Shown here: positions 51,663 to 62,463 of the stretch, piece after piece
Numbering within the stretch: the first letter of the stretch is position 1
Layout: every line of letters begins with the position of its first letter
From: Paracoccus aestuarii
GTDB lineage: Bacteria; Pseudomonadota; Alphaproteobacteria; Rhodobacterales; Rhodobacteraceae
Assembly: GCF_028553885.1 (NCBI RefSeq)
Contig: NZ_CP067169.1
Coordinates: 1,879,501-1,943,500 of the forward strand
Length of the DNA stretch: 64,000 nucleotides
Reading direction: 5' to 3'
The notes under the pieces: generated by a model
The model's database searches: none
Seen by the model: only the letters and a program-made list of their open reading frames with translations
Told to the model about the DNA's origin: nothing
Position numbers and translations under genes: made by a program

Positions 51663-52678
51663 CCGACATCCGCCCGCTGATCGGCCTGGCCGCGACCCGC
51701 CCGCTGACCGGCCCCGAAGCCGAGGCCGCATTCGCCGCGCTGTTCGACGGCGCCGCCACCCCCGCCCAGATCGGCGGGCTGCTGATGGCGCTGCGCGTGC
51801 GCGGCGAGACCGTGGACGAGATCGCCGCCGCCGCCCGCGCCATGCGCGCCCGGATGATGCGCATCACCGCCCCCGACGGCGCGATGGACATCGTGGGTAC
51901 GGGCGGCGACGGCAAGGGCACGCTGAACATCTCGACCGCGACGGCCTTTGTCGTGGCGGGGGCGGGCGTGCCCGTGGCCAAGCATGGCAACCGCAACCTG
52001 TCGTCGAAATCGGGGGCGGCGGATGCACTGGTCCAGATGGGCATCAACGTGATGGGCGGCCCCGCCGTCGCGCAGCAGGCGCTGGACCGGGCGGGGATCT
52101 GTTTCATGATGGCGCCGATGCACCATCCCGCGATGCGCCATGTCGGCCCGCCCCGGGCCGAGCTGGGGACGCGCACCGTCTTCAACCTGCTGGGGCCGCT
52201 GACGAACCCGGCCTCGGTCCGGCGTCAGCTGACGGGCGCCTTCGCCGCCGAATGGCTGCGCCCCATGGCCGAGGTGCTGCGCGACCTGGGATCGGACGGC
52301 GCGTGGCTGGTCCATGGCGGCGACGGCACGGACGAGCTGTCGATCGCCGAGGACAGCCGCGTCGTCGCGCTGAAGAACGGGCGGATCACCGAATTCACCG
52401 TCCGCCCCGAGGATGCGGGCCTGCGCCGCCACCCCTTCGCCGACATCGTGGGGGGCGAGCCCGCCCAGAACGCCGCCGCCTTCCGCGCGCTGCTGGACGG
52501 GCAGCCTGGCGCCTATCGCGACGCGGTGCTGCTGAACGCGGCGGCGGCGCTGGTCGTGGCCGAGCGCGCAGAGACGCTGAGCGACGGCGTCGCCTTGGCC
52601 CGGCAGTCGCTGGACAGCGGCGCCGCGCGCGACCGCCTGGCCGCCCTGGCCCAGGTCACCGGCGCGCCCGAGACGTGA
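51659..52678 (+). CDS. trpD: Anthranilate phosphoribosyltransferase
   Basis: The 339-residue protein has the phosphoribosyl-transfer motifs [42 protein letters not shown] and [25 protein letters not shown]. It adds a ribose phosphate to anthranilate in tryptophan synthesis. It is coupled to trpG (ATGA) and to the following uracil-DNA glycosylase (GTGA). Confidence 0.97.
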   Translation: MTDIRPLIGLAATRPLTGPEAEAAFAALFDGAATPAQIGGLLMALRVRGETVDEIAAAARAMRARMMRITAPDGAMDIVGTGGDGKGTLNISTATAFVVAGAGVPVAKHGNRNLSSKSGAADALVQMGINVMGGPAVAQQALDRAGICFMMAPMHHPAMRHVGPPRAELGTRTVFNLLGPLTNPASVRRQLTGAFAAEWLRPMAEVLRDLGSDGAWLVHGGDGTDELSIAEDSRVVALKNGRITEFTVRPEDAGLRRHPFADIVGGEPAQNAAAFRALLDGQPGAYRDAVLLNAAAALVVAERAETLSDGVALARQSLDSGAARDRLAALAQVTGAPET

Positions 52679-53310
52679 CCCCGCCCGAGGCCTGGGCCGA
52701 CCTGCCCTTCTTCCGCGACGACTGGCCCGCGATTCGCGACCGGCTGGCGGGCACGGATTTCCTGCCCGGCCCCGACCGGATATTCGCCGCGCTGGAGGCG
52801 ACGCCGCCCGCGCGCATCCGCGTCGTGATCCTGGGCCAGGACCCCTATCCCACGCCCGGCCATGCCAACGGGCTGGCATTCTCGGTCACGCGGGACACGG
52901 CGCTGCCGCGGTCGCTGGCCAATATCTATCGCGAGATGCAGGATGATCTGGGCGCCCGCCCCGCGACCGGCGATCTGTCGGGATGGGCGCGCCAAGGGGT
53001 CCTGCTGCTGAACACCGCCCTGTCGGTGCCGCCCGGCCAGGCGGGGGCGCATGCGGGCTGGGGCTGGGGGGCGCTGGCCCGTCAGGCCGTCGCCCGCGCG
53101 CAGGCGCATGGCCCGCTGGCCTTCCTGCTGTGGGGGCGGCATGCCCAGCAGGCGCTGGCCAGCCTGCCCCGGCCGGAGGATCTGGTGATCGCCACCGCCC
53201 ATCCCTCGCCCCTGTCGGCGCGGCGGGGGTTCTTCGGCTCGCGCCCCTTCTCGCGGATCAACGGCTGGCTGAAGGCCCAAGGCCGCGCGCCCATCGACTG
53301 GACCGGCTGA
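52675..53310 (+). CDS. ung: Uracil-DNA glycosylase (family 1)
   Basis: GTG at 52675 overlaps the trpD stop and gives 211 residues. The water-activating loop [21 protein letters not shown] and the minor-groove loop [21 protein letters not shown] are intact, with [13 protein letters not shown] between them. It removes uracil from DNA to start base-excision repair. Its place between trpD and trpC makes it part of the tryptophan transcript. Confidence 0.94.
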   Translation: MTPPEAWADLPFFRDDWPAIRDRLAGTDFLPGPDRIFAALEATPPARIRVVILGQDPYPTPGHANGLAFSVTRDTALPRSLANIYREMQDDLGARPATGDLSGWARQGVLLLNTALSVPPGQAGAHAGWGWGALARQAVARAQAHGPLAFLLWGRHAQQALASLPRPEDLVIATAHPSPLSARRGFFGSRPFSRINGWLKAQGRAPIDWTG

Positions 53311-53354
53311 CGTGCCCCCTTTCCGCCATCCGACCGAGGCGCTATCAAGGGCGC

Positions 53355-54146
53355 ATGGATATTCTGGACAAGATCAAGGCCTACAAGCTGGACGAGATCG
53401 CCTTGGCAAAGGCGACCCGTCCGCTGGCCGATATCGAGGCCGAGGCCCGCGCGGCCGACGCCCCCCGCGGTTTCGCGCGCGCGCTGGACCGGGCCGCCGC
53501 CACCGGCCCCGCCCTGATCGCCGAGATCAAGAAGGCCAGCCCCTCCAAGGGCTTGATCCGCCCCGATTTCGACCCGCCCGCCCTGGCCCGCGCCTATCAG
53601 GCCGGCGGCGCGGCCTGCCTGTCGGTGCTGACCGACGGGCCCAGCTTTCAGGGCGCGCCCGGCTTTCTGACCCAGGCCCGCGCGGCCTGCGACCTGCCGG
53701 CGCTGCGCAAGGATTTCCTCTACGACACCTATCAGGTGGCCGAGGCGCGCGCATGGGGCGGGGACTGCATCCTGATCATCATGGCATCGGTCGATGACGC
53801 GCTGGCCCGCGACCTGGAGGATGCGGCGATCCATTGGGGCATGGACGTGCTGATCGAGGTGCATGACGCGGCCGAACTGGACCGCGCGCTGGCGCTGAAA
53901 TCGCCGTTGATCGGGATCAACAACCGCAACCTGAAGACCTTCGAGGTGACGCTGGACGTCACGCGCCAGCTGGCCCCGCGCATCCCCGCCGACCGTCAGG
54001 TGGTCTGCGAAAGCGGCCTCTTCACCCCCGCCGACCTGGCCGCGATGATGGGCACGGGCGCGCGGCGTTTCCTGATCGGCGAAAGCCTGATGCGGCAGGC
54101 CGACGTGACCGCCGCCACCCGCGACATCCTGGCCGTCCCCGCATGA
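53355..54146 (+). CDS. trpC: Indole-3-glycerol phosphate synthase
   Basis: The 263-residue TIM barrel has [65 protein letters not shown] and VCESGLFT. It closes the indole ring of tryptophan. Start ATG 53355 is 44 bases after the ung stop. Its stop overlaps the moaC start (ATGA). Confidence 0.97.
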   Translation: MDILDKIKAYKLDEIALAKATRPLADIEAEARAADAPRGFARALDRAAATGPALIAEIKKASPSKGLIRPDFDPPALARAYQAGGAACLSVLTDGPSFQGAPGFLTQARAACDLPALRKDFLYDTYQVAEARAWGGDCILIIMASVDDALARDLEDAAIHWGMDVLIEVHDAAELDRALALKSPLIGINNRNLKTFEVTLDVTRQLAPRIPADRQVVCESGLFTPADLAAMMGTGARRFLIGESLMRQADVTAATRDILAVPA

Positions 54147-54616
54147 GCCTGACGCATTTCGACAGCGCGGGACAGGCGCATATGGTCGATGTCTCGGGCA
54201 AGACCGAGACGATGCGCGAGGCCGTGGCCACCGGCATCGTGCGCATGACCCCCGAGACCCTGGCCCTGGCCCAGGGCGGCGCGGCCAAGGGCGATGTGCT
54301 GGGCGTGGCGCGGCTGGCGGGCATCATGGGCGCCAAGCGGACGGCCGATCTGATCCCGCTCTGCCATCCGCTGCCGCTGGCCAAGGTGGCGCTCGACCTG
54401 GTGGCCGATCCCGCTCTGCCTGGCATCCGCGTGACGGCCACCGTGCGCACAACAGGCCGCACCGGGGTCGAGATGGAGGCCCTGACCGCCGTCACCACCG
54501 CCTGCCTGACCGTCTATGACATGCTGAAGGCCGCGCAGAAATCCATGGAGATCAGCGATATCCGCCTGCTCTCCAAGACGGGCGGCAAGTCCGGTCCCTA
54601 TGAGGCCGCGCCGTGA
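54143..54616 (+). CDS. moaC: Cyclic pyranopterin monophosphate synthase
   Basis: The 157-residue protein has the MoaC motifs [28 protein letters not shown] and [24 protein letters not shown], with the catalytic [13 protein letters not shown] at the end. It catalyses an early step of molybdenum cofactor synthesis. It is translationally coupled to trpC and to moeA (GTGA overlap). Confidence 0.97.
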   Translation: MSLTHFDSAGQAHMVDVSGKTETMREAVATGIVRMTPETLALAQGGAAKGDVLGVARLAGIMGAKRTADLIPLCHPLPLAKVALDLVADPALPGIRVTATVRTTGRTGVEMEALTAVTTACLTVYDMLKAAQKSMEISDIRLLSKTGGKSGPYEAAP

Positions 54617-55797
54617 TCGCCGTCGACGACGCGCTGTCCCTGGTCCTGGCGCTGGCCGGGCCGCCGCGCCCCGAGACGCTGCCCTTGGCAGAGGCCGCGG
54701 GTCGCGTCCTGCTGCAGCCGGTGCGCGCGCGGCTGACGCAGCCGCCCTTCGACGCCTCGGCCATGGACGGCTATGCGATGCGCACCGCGGATCTGCCGGG
54801 GCCGCTGCGGGTCATCGGCACCAGCGCCGCCGGGCATCCTTGGGACGGGTCCGCCTCGCCGGGCACGGCGATCCGCATCTTCACCGGCGCGCCGGTGCCC
54901 GCAGGATACGACCATGTCGAGCTGCAGGAGAATGTGGACTTGGCCGAGGGTTCCATCACCGTCCGCGACCGCTCGAACGGGTCGAACATCCGCGCGCAAG
55001 GCAATGATTTTGCTGAGGGAGACGAGATCGCGGGCGGTCAGGTCCTGACCCCCGCCCTGATCGGTCTGCTGGCCGCGATGAACATTGCCGAGGTCACCGT
55101 CGCCCGCGCCCCCCGCGTCGCGATCCTGGCGGGCGGAGACGAGCTGGTGCCGCCGGGCGCCGATCCGCGGCCGGGTCAGATCATCAGCTCCAACGATCTG
55201 GCCATTGCGGCGCTTGCGCGGGCCTGCGGCGCCGAGGTGACGGTCCTGCCCTTGGCCCGTGATGACGAGGCCGAATTGCAGGACCGATTCAAGGCCGCGC
55301 GGGGCTGCGATCTGCTGGTGACGATCGGTGGGGCCTCGGTCGGCGATCACGACCTGATCGGAAAGGTCGCCGCGGAACAGGGGATCGAACAAAGCTTCTA
55401 CAAGGTCCGCATGCGGCCGGGAAAACCGCTGATGGCCGGGCGCATGGCCGATCTGGCAATGCTCGGCCTTCCGGGAAATCCAGTGTCGGCAATGGTTTGT
55501 GGGCTGATCTTCATGCAGCCTCTGATCCGCGCGATGCAGGGGCTGGCCCCCGGTGAGGCCTTGGCCAAGGCCCGATTAGCCGAGGATATTGGCCCTGAGG
55601 GCCCGCGCCAGCATTACCTGCGCGCGCGGGTCCATCCCGGGCCGGACCTGCCGCTGATCACGCCCTTTGCCGATCAGGATTCCGCGCGCCTGTCGCTGAT
55701 GGCGCAGGCCGGGGGGCTGTTGGTGCGTCCCGCGGGCGACCCTGCGCGCCGCGCGGGCGAGCTCGTTGACTACCTTCCGCTGCCCGGGGGCAATTAA
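54613..55797 (+). CDS. moeA: Molybdopterin molybdenumtransferase
   Basis: From GTG 54613 the protein has 394 residues with the MoeA pattern [42 protein letters not shown] region, [19 protein letters not shown] and [18 protein letters not shown]. It inserts molybdate into molybdopterin. It ends the run trpG-trpD-ung-trpC-moaC-moeA. A short TGCCCGGGGGCA hairpin overlapping its end is followed by a T-run (CTGTTTTTTC, 55798-55807) that may terminate the transcript. Confidence 0.96.
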   Translation: MIAVDDALSLVLALAGPPRPETLPLAEAAGRVLLQPVRARLTQPPFDASAMDGYAMRTADLPGPLRVIGTSAAGHPWDGSASPGTAIRIFTGAPVPAGYDHVELQENVDLAEGSITVRDRSNGSNIRAQGNDFAEGDEIAGGQVLTPALIGLLAAMNIAEVTVARAPRVAILAGGDELVPPGADPRPGQIISSNDLAIAALARACGAEVTVLPLARDDEAELQDRFKAARGCDLLVTIGGASVGDHDLIGKVAAEQGIEQSFYKVRMRPGKPLMAGRMADLAMLGLPGNPVSAMVCGLIFMQPLIRAMQGLAPGEALAKARLAEDIGPEGPRQHYLRARVHPGPDLPLITPFADQDSARLSLMAQAGGLLVRPAGDPARRAGELVDYLPLPGGN

Positions 55798-55827
55798 CTG
55801 TTTTTTCACGCCTTCCTGCTGAACTGA

Positions 55828-55867
55828 TTGACGTGATTCGGGCGTTGCGCTAGAACAATCACGGAAC
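55828..55867 (+). promoter_or_regulatory. lexA promoter with an overlapping LexA (SOS) box
   Basis: TTGACG (55828-55833) and TAGAAC (55851-55856) are separated by 17 bases, a good housekeeping promoter. GAAC-AATCACG-GAAC (55853-55867) is a GAAC-N7-GAAC direct repeat, the alphaproteobacterial SOS box read on the reverse strand (GTTC-N7-GTTC). The box overlaps the -10 element, so LexA would block its own promoter. Confidence 0.85.
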
Positions 55868-55888
55868 AGAAAGACGGGGGCATGACCG

Positions 55889-56608
55889 ATGCTGACAAAA
55901 AAGCAGATCCAACTGCTGGAATTCATCCAGAAGCGTTTGGCGCGTGATGGCGTGCCGCCCTCCTTCGATGAGATGAAGGACGCGCTGGATCTGCGGTCCA
56001 AATCCGGCATCCACAGGCTGGTGACGGCGCTGGAGGAGCGGGGCTTCATCCGCCGCCTGCCCCATCGCGCCCGCGCCCTGGAGGTTCTGCGCCTGCCCGA
56101 TGCCCTGTCCCACCTGACCGAGGCCCCCGCGACCGAGGAGGCCCGCCCGGCCTTCACCCCGCGCGTGATCTCGAACACCCGCCCCGCGCGGCCGCGCGGT
56201 GCCATGACGGTGGTCGACAGCCCCGCGGTGCAATTGCCGTTGATGGGGCGCATCGCCGCAGGCGTCCCGATCGAGGCGATCTCGGAGGTGTCGCACCACG
56301 TCGCCGTCCCCGGCACGATGCTGGCGGGACGCGAACACCACTATGCGCTGGAGGTGACCGGCGATTCGATGATCGATGCGGGCATCAATGACGGCGATGT
56401 GGTCGTGATCCGCGAACAGGATACGGCCGAGAACGGCGATATCGTCGTGGCCTTGGTCGATGATCAGGAGGCGACGCTGAAGCGCTACCGCCGCAAGGGC
56501 TCGATGATCGCGCTGGAGGCCGCCAACCCCGCTTATGAGACTCGCCTGCTGCCGGATGAGCGTGTGCGGATCCAAGGCCGGCTGGTCGGCCTGATCCGCA
56601 GCTACTGA
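55889..56608 (+). CDS. lexA: SOS repressor LexA
   Basis: The 239-residue protein starts [35 protein letters not shown] (winged helix). The Ala-Gly cleavage site lies in [12 protein letters not shown], the catalytic serine in [17 protein letters not shown] and the lysine in [13 protein letters not shown]. It represses DNA-damage genes and cleaves itself with RecA. An autoregulatory SOS box lies 21 bases upstream. Confidence 0.97.
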   Translation: MLTKKQIQLLEFIQKRLARDGVPPSFDEMKDALDLRSKSGIHRLVTALEERGFIRRLPHRARALEVLRLPDALSHLTEAPATEEARPAFTPRVISNTRPARPRGAMTVVDSPAVQLPLMGRIAAGVPIEAISEVSHHVAVPGTMLAGREHHYALEVTGDSMIDAGINDGDVVVIREQDTAENGDIVVALVDDQEATLKRYRRKGSMIALEAANPAYETRLLPDERVRIQGRLVGLIRSY

Positions 56609-56614
56609 TCCGGG

Positions 56615-57553
56615 TCAGCCCTTGAGGAAATCCGGTCCGGCGCGGGACAGCAGCTCCTGCGCCAGATCCGCCCCGAGCGCCGCGCCATCCGCAATGCCGC
56701 CCTCGCGGGTGCCTGCATAGACGCGGGCGCCGTCGGGGCTGAGGATCTCGCCCCGCAGGGTCAGGCGGTCGCCCCGCAGTTCCGCCAGACCCGCGATCGG
56801 TGTCTGACAGGACCCGTCGAGGCGGGCAAGGAAGGACCGCTCGGCCGCCAGACGCTCGCCCGTAGGTCGGTCATGGATCGCGGCCAGCAGGGCGGCGATC
56901 CCGTCATCGGCTCTGCGGCGCTCGATCCCGATGGCGCCTTGGGCGACGGCAGGCAGCATCTCGTCGGGCTGGATCGGGCCACGCGCGACGCCGATCATGT
57001 CCAGCCGCGACAGGCCCGCCATGGCCAGGAAGGAGGCCACCGCGACCCCGTCCTCCAGCTTTTTCAACCGGGTCTGGACGTTGCCGCGGAACTCGACCAG
57101 TTGCAGGTCGGGCCGGCGATGGGCCAGCTGCGCCCGCCGCCGCAGGCTGGAGCTGCCGACGACCGCACCCTGCGGCAGGTCGGCGATCGAGGCGAATTGC
57201 AGGCTGACGAAGGCGTCGCGCACATCCTCGCGCGGCAGGTAGCAGTCGATGACCATCCCTTCCGGCTGCTGGACGGGCATGTCCTTCATCGAATGGACGG
57301 CGATGTCGATCTGGTCCGCGGCCAGAGCGTCCTCGATCTCCTTGGTGAACAGGCCCTTGCCCCCGATCGCGCTGAGCGGGCGGTCCAGGACCCTGTCGCC
57401 CGTCGTCTTGATCGGCACGATCGCGAAGGCCTCGGCCGGCAGGCCATGCGCCGCCATCAGCCGGTCGCGCGTCTCATGCGCCTGCGCCAGGGCCAGGGCG
57501 GAGCCGCGCGTTCCGATGCGCAGCGGTCGGGAGGGGTCGGGCATCTGTGTCAT
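56615..57553 (-). CDS. hemC: Hydroxymethylbilane synthase
   Basis: From ATG 57553 the protein has 312 residues: LRIGTRGSALALAQAHETRDRL at the start, VPIKTTGDRVLDRPLSAIGGKGLFTKEIEDAL, and the cofactor cysteine in ARLDGSCQTPIAG. It polymerises porphobilinogen in haem synthesis. It is divergent from hemE with 73 bases between starts and converges on lexA with six bases between stops. ATG 57544 is an alternative start. Confidence 0.96.
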   Translation of the reverse strand: MTQMPDPSRPLRIGTRGSALALAQAHETRDRLMAAHGLPAEAFAIVPIKTTGDRVLDRPLSAIGGKGLFTKEIEDALAADQIDIAVHSMKDMPVQQPEGMVIDCYLPREDVRDAFVSLQFASIADLPQGAVVGSSSLRRRAQLAHRRPDLQLVEFRGNVQTRLKKLEDGVAVASFLAMAGLSRLDMIGVARGPIQPDEMLPAVAQGAIGIERRRADDGIAALLAAIHDRPTGERLAAERSFLARLDGSCQTPIAGLAELRGDRLTLRGEILSPDGARVYAGTREGGIADGAALGADLAQELLSRAGPDFLKG

Positions 57554-57626
57554 GCCCCCGCCATACCGGCCGGGGCGCGGCTTGACAACGCCTGTCGCCT
57601 CGCCTTGAAGGGGTGCAGGAGGCCCC

Positions 57627-58655
57627 ATGACCAAACTTCTGCTGCGTGCCTTGGCCGGCGAGACCCTGCCCACCCCGCCGATCTGGATGATGCGCCAGGC
57701 CGGGCGGTACCTGCCCGAATACCGCGCCACGCGGGCGCAGGCGGGCGATTTCCTGTCGCTCTGCTACAACCCGGAGCTGGCCGCCGAGGTCACGCTGCAG
57801 CCGATCCGGCGGTTCGATTTCGATGCGGCGATCCTGTTCGCGGACATCCTGCTGGTGCCGCAGGCGCTCGGCGCGGATCTGTGGTTCGTCACCGGCGAGG
57901 GCCCGCGCCTGTCCACGATCACCTCGGCCGCGGATCTGGCGCGGCTGAAGCCCGCGGACCAGATCGACGACCGGCTGTCGCCCATCTATCAGACGGTGGG
58001 CATTCTGTCGCGCGAACTGCCGAGCCAGACGACGCTGATCGGCTTTGCGGGCGCACCCTGGACGGTCGCGACCTACATGGTCGCGGGCCGCGGCACCAAG
58101 GATCAGGGCCCCGCGCATCGCTTCATGGCCGAGGATCGCGCCGCCTTCTCAACCTTGATCGACCTGATCACCGATGCGACGATCCATTACCTGTCGCGCC
58201 AGATCGAGGCCGGGGCCGAGGTCGTCAAGCTGTTCGACAGCTGGGCCGGCAGCCTGAAGGGCGCCGATTTCGACGATTTCGCCATTACCCCCGCCAAGCG
58301 GATCATCGCGGCGCTGAAGGCGCGCCATCCGCAGACACCGATCATCGCCTTTCCGCGCGAGGCGGGGGACCGTTATGTCGGTTTTGCCGAGGCCACGGGG
58401 GCGGATTGCGTCGCGCTGGACAATTCCGTTTCGGTGGAATGGGCGACGCGCAACGTCCAGGTCTCGGGCTGCGTGCAGGGCAACCTGGACCCGCGGCACA
58501 TGGTCACGGGCGGCCCCGAGCTGGTGGCCGAGGCGCAGCGCATCACCCGCACCCTGCGCGGCGGTCCGCATATCTTCAACCTGGGCCACGGGATCACCCC
58601 GGATGCCGACCCGGACAATGTCGCCCGGATGATCGAGGCGGTGCGCAGCGCCTAG
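57627..58655 (+). CDS. hemE: Uroporphyrinogen decarboxylase
   Basis: The 342-residue protein has [27 protein letters not shown] at the N-terminus, [33 protein letters not shown] and [15 protein letters not shown]. It decarboxylates uroporphyrinogen III in haem synthesis. AGGAGG precedes the ATG. Its stop overlaps that of the SPOR gene by four bases. Confidence 0.97.
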   Translation: MTKLLLRALAGETLPTPPIWMMRQAGRYLPEYRATRAQAGDFLSLCYNPELAAEVTLQPIRRFDFDAAILFADILLVPQALGADLWFVTGEGPRLSTITSAADLARLKPADQIDDRLSPIYQTVGILSRELPSQTTLIGFAGAPWTVATYMVAGRGTKDQGPAHRFMAEDRAAFSTLIDLITDATIHYLSRQIEAGAEVVKLFDSWAGSLKGADFDDFAITPAKRIIAALKARHPQTPIIAFPREAGDRYVGFAEATGADCVALDNSVSVEWATRNVQVSGCVQGNLDPRHMVTGGPELVAEAQRITRTLRGGPHIFNLGHGITPDADPDNVARMIEAVRSA

Positions 58656-59629
58656 CGCGCCACCGCCCCCGGCCAGCCGTTCCGTCGCAGGTCGTTCAGC
58701 GCCGAGATCAGCGCCTGCCGGTCCGCGAAGGGACCGGCCATGATCACCCGCAGCGTCCCCGCATCCGATGTGCTGCGCGTCTGGCCCGTGGGATAGCCCC
58801 GCGCCGCCAAGGCGCGCAGAACGATGCGGGCGTTATCCTCGTCCGAATAGGCGCCGACCTGGACGTAGCGGGCCGAGGGGGGGATCATCTCCTCGGTGCT
58901 GCGGGCGGGTGCGGGGGGTGCGACCGTCGCGACCGGGCCCGCCGCGCGCGGTGCGGCCGCCGCAGGACGTGTGGCCGCCGGGCGCGTGACGGCAGGACGT
59001 GCCGCGGCGGGCGCAGCGGCCGCAGGCTGCGCGGCCCGCGTCGCAGGCGCCACCTGGACGACGGGCGTCACGCCCGCCAGCCCCGGCTCGGACACCATCC
59101 CGGCGCAGAGCCCCGATGACGAGGCCTGCCCCGATCCGTCGGGGCGATAGCCCAAGCGGGCGCAGGTTTCGGGCGACAGGGTCAGGCCGGCGGCCTCGCG
59201 GATGGCGGGTGCGGCCTGCATCGCATCGGTGATCGCCGTCTGGACGGGATCGGGCAGGCGCGAGGGCTGCGGTTCGGACCGCGTCTCGGCCGGGCGGGGG
59301 TCGCCTGTCCATTCGCCGGGGCGCAGGTCGCGCGACAGATGTTCCATCAGCAGCGTCGCGGGATCGGGCGCGGGCCCGGGGGTCAGCGGCAGCACCCGGT
59401 CCGCCGCCGCATCCCTGCGCCGCGCGTCCAGGCTGGGCGGGAACCCGCAGACCGCCTGACCCTGCCCGTCCAGCCGCTGGACCCATCCCGTGCCCTGCCG
59501 CCCGAAGACGCAGCCATTGCCGTCGATATATTGCGCGCCCGCGAATCCGTCGGGCGGCGGCGGCACCGGCTGTGCCAAGGCCGACCCGCCCATCATCCAG
59601 ACCGCCAAGATCCGCCACGCAGCCTTCAT
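58652..59629 (-). CDS. SPOR domain periplasmic protein
   Basis: The 325-residue protein has a signal peptide ([20 protein letters not shown]), a Cys-containing N-terminal region ([20 protein letters not shown]) and a long Ala/Pro/Thr/Arg low-complexity linker. The C-terminal SPOR domain is [30 protein letters not shown] ... [30 protein letters not shown] domains bind denuded peptidoglycan at septa, so a cell-wall or division role is likely. It stands alone. Confidence 0.9.
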   Translation of the reverse strand: MKAAWRILAVWMMGGSALAQPVPPPPDGFAGAQYIDGNGCVFGRQGTGWVQRLDGQGQAVCGFPPSLDARRRDAAADRVLPLTPGPAPDPATLLMEHLSRDLRPGEWTGDPRPAETRSEPQPSRLPDPVQTAITDAMQAAPAIREAAGLTLSPETCARLGYRPDGSGQASSSGLCAGMVSEPGLAGVTPVVQVAPATRAAQPAAAAPAAARPAVTRPAATRPAAAAPRAAGPVATVAPPAPARSTEEMIPPSARYVQVGAYSDEDNARIVLRALAARGYPTGQTRSTSDAGTLRVIMAGPFADRQALISALNDLRRNGWPGAVAR

Positions 59630-59699
59630 CCGTCACATCCGTCCCTGATACCTGCCCCATCAGATAGCGCAGAGGAATGAAGTGCCGGTTAACGCGCGC

Positions 59700-60329
59700 C
59701 TATTTCGTGCCGAACATCCGGTCGCCCGCATCGCCCAGGCCCGGCACGATATAGCCGTGATCGTCCAGCCGTTCATCCAGCGCGGCGGTGAAGATCGGCA
59801 CATCGGGATGGGCCTCGCGCATGCGGTCCACCCCCTCGGGCGCGGCCAGCAGGCACAGGAACCGCATATTCACCGCGCCGCGTTCCTTCAGCATGTCGAT
59901 GGCCGCGACCGAGGAATTGCCCGTGGCCAGCATCGGATCGACGACGATGGTCATGCGCGCATCCAGTTCGCGCGGGACCTTGTAGTAATATTCCACGGGC
60001 TTCAGCGTCTCGGGGTCGCGATAGAGGCCCACGAAACCAACCCGCGCACCGGGAATCAGCTCCAGGATGCCGTCCATCAGCCCGTTGCCGGCCCGCAGGA
60101 TCGAGATCAGGGCCAGCTTCTTGCCCTCCAGCGTGGGGGCGTCCATCTCGCACATCGGCGTCTGGATGCGCATGGTGGTCAGCTCCAGCTCGCGCGTGAC
60201 CTCATAGGCCAGAAGCAAGCTGATCTCGCGCAGCAGGCGGCGGAACCCGGCGGTGGACACGTCCTTCTGGCGCAGGATCGAAAGCTTGTGCTGGACCAGC
60301 GGGTGATCGACGACGGTCAGATGTTGCAT
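59700..60329 (-). CDS. upp: Uracil phosphoribosyltransferase
   Basis: From ATG 60329 the protein has 209 residues: [46 protein letters not shown], the PRPP loop [19 protein letters not shown] and the uracil-binding end [10 protein letters not shown]. It converts uracil to UMP. Its ATG shares one base with the stop of add, making it the last gene of the salvage operon. Confidence 0.97.
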   Translation of the reverse strand: MQHLTVVDHPLVQHKLSILRQKDVSTAGFRRLLREISLLLAYEVTRELELTTMRIQTPMCEMDAPTLEGKKLALISILRAGNGLMDGILELIPGARVGFVGLYRDPETLKPVEYYYKVPRELDARMTIVVDPMLATGNSSVAAIDMLKERGAVNMRFLCLLAAPEGVDRMREAHPDVPIFTAALDERLDDHGYIVPGLGDAGDRMFGTK

Positions 60330-61288
60330 CAGGCGAATTCCTTTCTCAGCCGATCGCGGGTCGGCGCATCGCAGAAGGCCGCATCGATGGCCCATTGGTT
60401 GATCTGTCTGAATTCCGTATCGCCCCAGCCAAAGGTGGTGGCAAGCCGGTCGTATTCATCCCGCATCGTGGTGTGGAAGAAGGGCGGATCGTCGGTGGAC
60501 ACGGTCACCCGCACCCCCGCATCGGCCAGCCGCGCGATGGGATGGGCGCCCCAGGACGGCACCACCCCAAGCGCGATGTTCGACCCAGGACAGACCTCCA
60601 GCGTGATGCCGCGCTCGACCAGGTCGCGGATCAGGCCCGGGTCCTCGACGGCGCGCACGCCATGGCCGATGCGGGTGCAGCCCAGGGCCAGCGCGTCGCG
60701 GATGCTGTCCGGCCCGCCCCATTCGCCCGCATGGCAGGTCAGGCCCAGCCCCGCCTCGGCCGCGCAGTCGAAGCTCCAGGCATAGTCGGTGGCGCGGCCC
60801 ACCTGTTCGGCCCCGCCCATGCCGAAGCCGGAGATCCAGCCGCCCGCCGTTTCCGCCGCGCAGCGGGCGGTCCGGCGCGCCCGATCCGCGCCGAAATGGC
60901 GGATGGCGGTGACGATGCCGCGGCTGTCGATGCCTTGGGGGCGGGCGGCCTCCGCCACCTCGGTCATCGCGGCCAGATGGTCCTGCCAGGCGGACAGATC
61001 CGCGCCCCCGCAGAATTCGGGCGAGACGAACAGCTCGGCATAGACCACGCCTTCCTCGGCGCAGCGTTCCAGGACCTCGGCCAGCAGGCGGGCATAGTCG
61101 CGCGGGCCCTGGATCACCGCCGTCGCCGCCTCGTAGCAGCGCAGGAAGCCCGCGAAGCCGTCATAGGCATAGCCGCCCCGCGCATCGAAGACGCCCGACA
61201 GGTCGGCGCGTTTCTCGGCACCCAGGCTGCGGATGAAATCGGGGGGCGCCGCGCCCTCCAGATGCAGGTGCAGTTCGATCTTCTTCAC
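60329..61288 (-). CDS. add: Adenosine deaminase
   Basis: A GTG start at 61288 overlaps the deoB stop (GTGA) and gives 319 residues. Zinc and catalytic motifs are present: [25 protein letters not shown] and [13 protein letters not shown]. It deaminates adenosine or deoxyadenosine to inosine. It belongs to the tightly overlapped operon cdd-deoA-deoB-add-upp. Confidence 0.96.
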   Translation of the reverse strand: MKKIELHLHLEGAAPPDFIRSLGAEKRADLSGVFDARGGYAYDGFAGFLRCYEAATAVIQGPRDYARLLAEVLERCAEEGVVYAELFVSPEFCGGADLSAWQDHLAAMTEVAEAARPQGIDSRGIVTAIRHFGADRARRTARCAAETAGGWISGFGMGGAEQVGRATDYAWSFDCAAEAGLGLTCHAGEWGGPDSIRDALALGCTRIGHGVRAVEDPGLIRDLVERGITLEVCPGSNIALGVVPSWGAHPIARLADAGVRVTVSTDDPPFFHTTMRDEYDRLATTFGWGDTEFRQINQWAIDAAFCDAPTRDRLRKEFA

Positions 61289-62463
61289 AGGAAGGATGCT
61301 CCGTGATCGGGGGCGGGCAGGCCCAGATGCGCCATGACCGAGGCGCCGATATCGGCAAAGGCCACCTGCCCCACCGCGCGCGGCCCCAGGCCCCAGCCCA
61401 GCACGGGCACGCGTTCGCGGGTATGGTCTGTGCCGGTCCAGGACGGGTCGTTGCCGTGATCGGCGGTGAAGATCGCCAGGTCCCCGGGCCGCAGCCGCTC
61501 CAGCAGCCGCCCCGCGACGGTGTCGAACCATTCCAGATGCCCGGCATAGCCCTCGACATCGCGGCGATGGCCGAAGCGGCTGTCGAATTCGACGAAATTG
61601 GCAAAGGTCAGGCTGCCCGGCTCGGCGCGCTCGGCCAGACCGATCAGCGCCTCGGCCAAGGCGGCATCGTCCTGGCCCTTGTGCAGGCGGGTGATGCCGC
61701 GATGGCTGAAGATGTCGCCGATCTTGCCCACGCCATGCGTGATCCGGCCCGCGCCCTGGGCGATGTCCAGGATGGTGCGCCCGGGCGGCGCGATGGCGAA
61801 GTCGCGGCGGTTGGCGGTCCGGGCGAATGCGCCCTCGGGGCCGGTGAAGGGGCGCGCGATGACCCGGCCCACGCGCATCCCGTGCAGCATCGGCGCCATG
61901 TCGCGGCAAAGCGCGATCAGCCGGTCCAGGCCAAAGGCATCCTCATGCGCGGCGATCTGCAGCACGCTGTCGGCCGAGGTGTAGCAGATGGGCCAGCCGG
62001 TCCGCAGATGCTCGGCCCCGAAATCCGCGATGACCTGCGTCCCCGAGGCATGGATGTTGGCCAAAGTCCCCCCGGTCCCCGCCAGATCGCGGATGCGGGC
62101 CAGCACCTCGGGCGGCAGCGCGGGGTTGGCATCGGGGAAATAGGTCCAGTCCCACGGGACCGGCAGGCCCGCGATCTCCCAATGGCCGGAGGGGGTGTCC
62201 TTGCCGCGCGACAGTTCGGTCGCGGCCCCCCAGAGGCCCCGCGGCGCGGCGCCCAGCCCGCGCGGCGTCAGCCCGGAGGCCAGATGCAGCGCCGCCCCCA
62301 GCCCCAGCCCGTCCAGCACAGGCATGGACAAGGGCCGCGCGGCGTCGATATGGCCCAAGGTGTTAGCGCCGGTATCGGGGCGGCCATCGTTGAAATAGGC
62401 ATCCGCATCGGGCGCGCCGCCAATGCCCACGCTGTCCATCACGATCAGGAAGGCGCGGCTCAT
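61285..62463 (-). CDS. deoB: Phosphopentomutase
   Basis: The 392-residue protein has the alkaline-phosphatase-superfamily pattern: FLIVMDSVGIGGAPDADAYFNDG, the nucleophile region LSRGKDTPSGHWEIAG, IGDIFSHRGI and FTADHGNDPSWTGTDHTRE. It interconverts (deoxy)ribose 1- and 5-phosphate. Both ends overlap neighbours (ATGA with deoA, GTGA with add). Confidence 0.97.
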   Translation of the reverse strand: MSRAFLIVMDSVGIGGAPDADAYFNDGRPDTGANTLGHIDAARPLSMPVLDGLGLGAALHLASGLTPRGLGAAPRGLWGAATELSRGKDTPSGHWEIAGLPVPWDWTYFPDANPALPPEVLARIRDLAGTGGTLANIHASGTQVIADFGAEHLRTGWPICYTSADSVLQIAAHEDAFGLDRLIALCRDMAPMLHGMRVGRVIARPFTGPEGAFARTANRRDFAIAPPGRTILDIAQGAGRITHGVGKIGDIFSHRGITRLHKGQDDAALAEALIGLAERAEPGSLTFANFVEFDSRFGHRRDVEGYAGHLEWFDTVAGRLLERLRPGDLAIFTADHGNDPSWTGTDHTRERVPVLGWGLGPRAVGQVAFADIGASVMAHLGLPAPDHGASFL

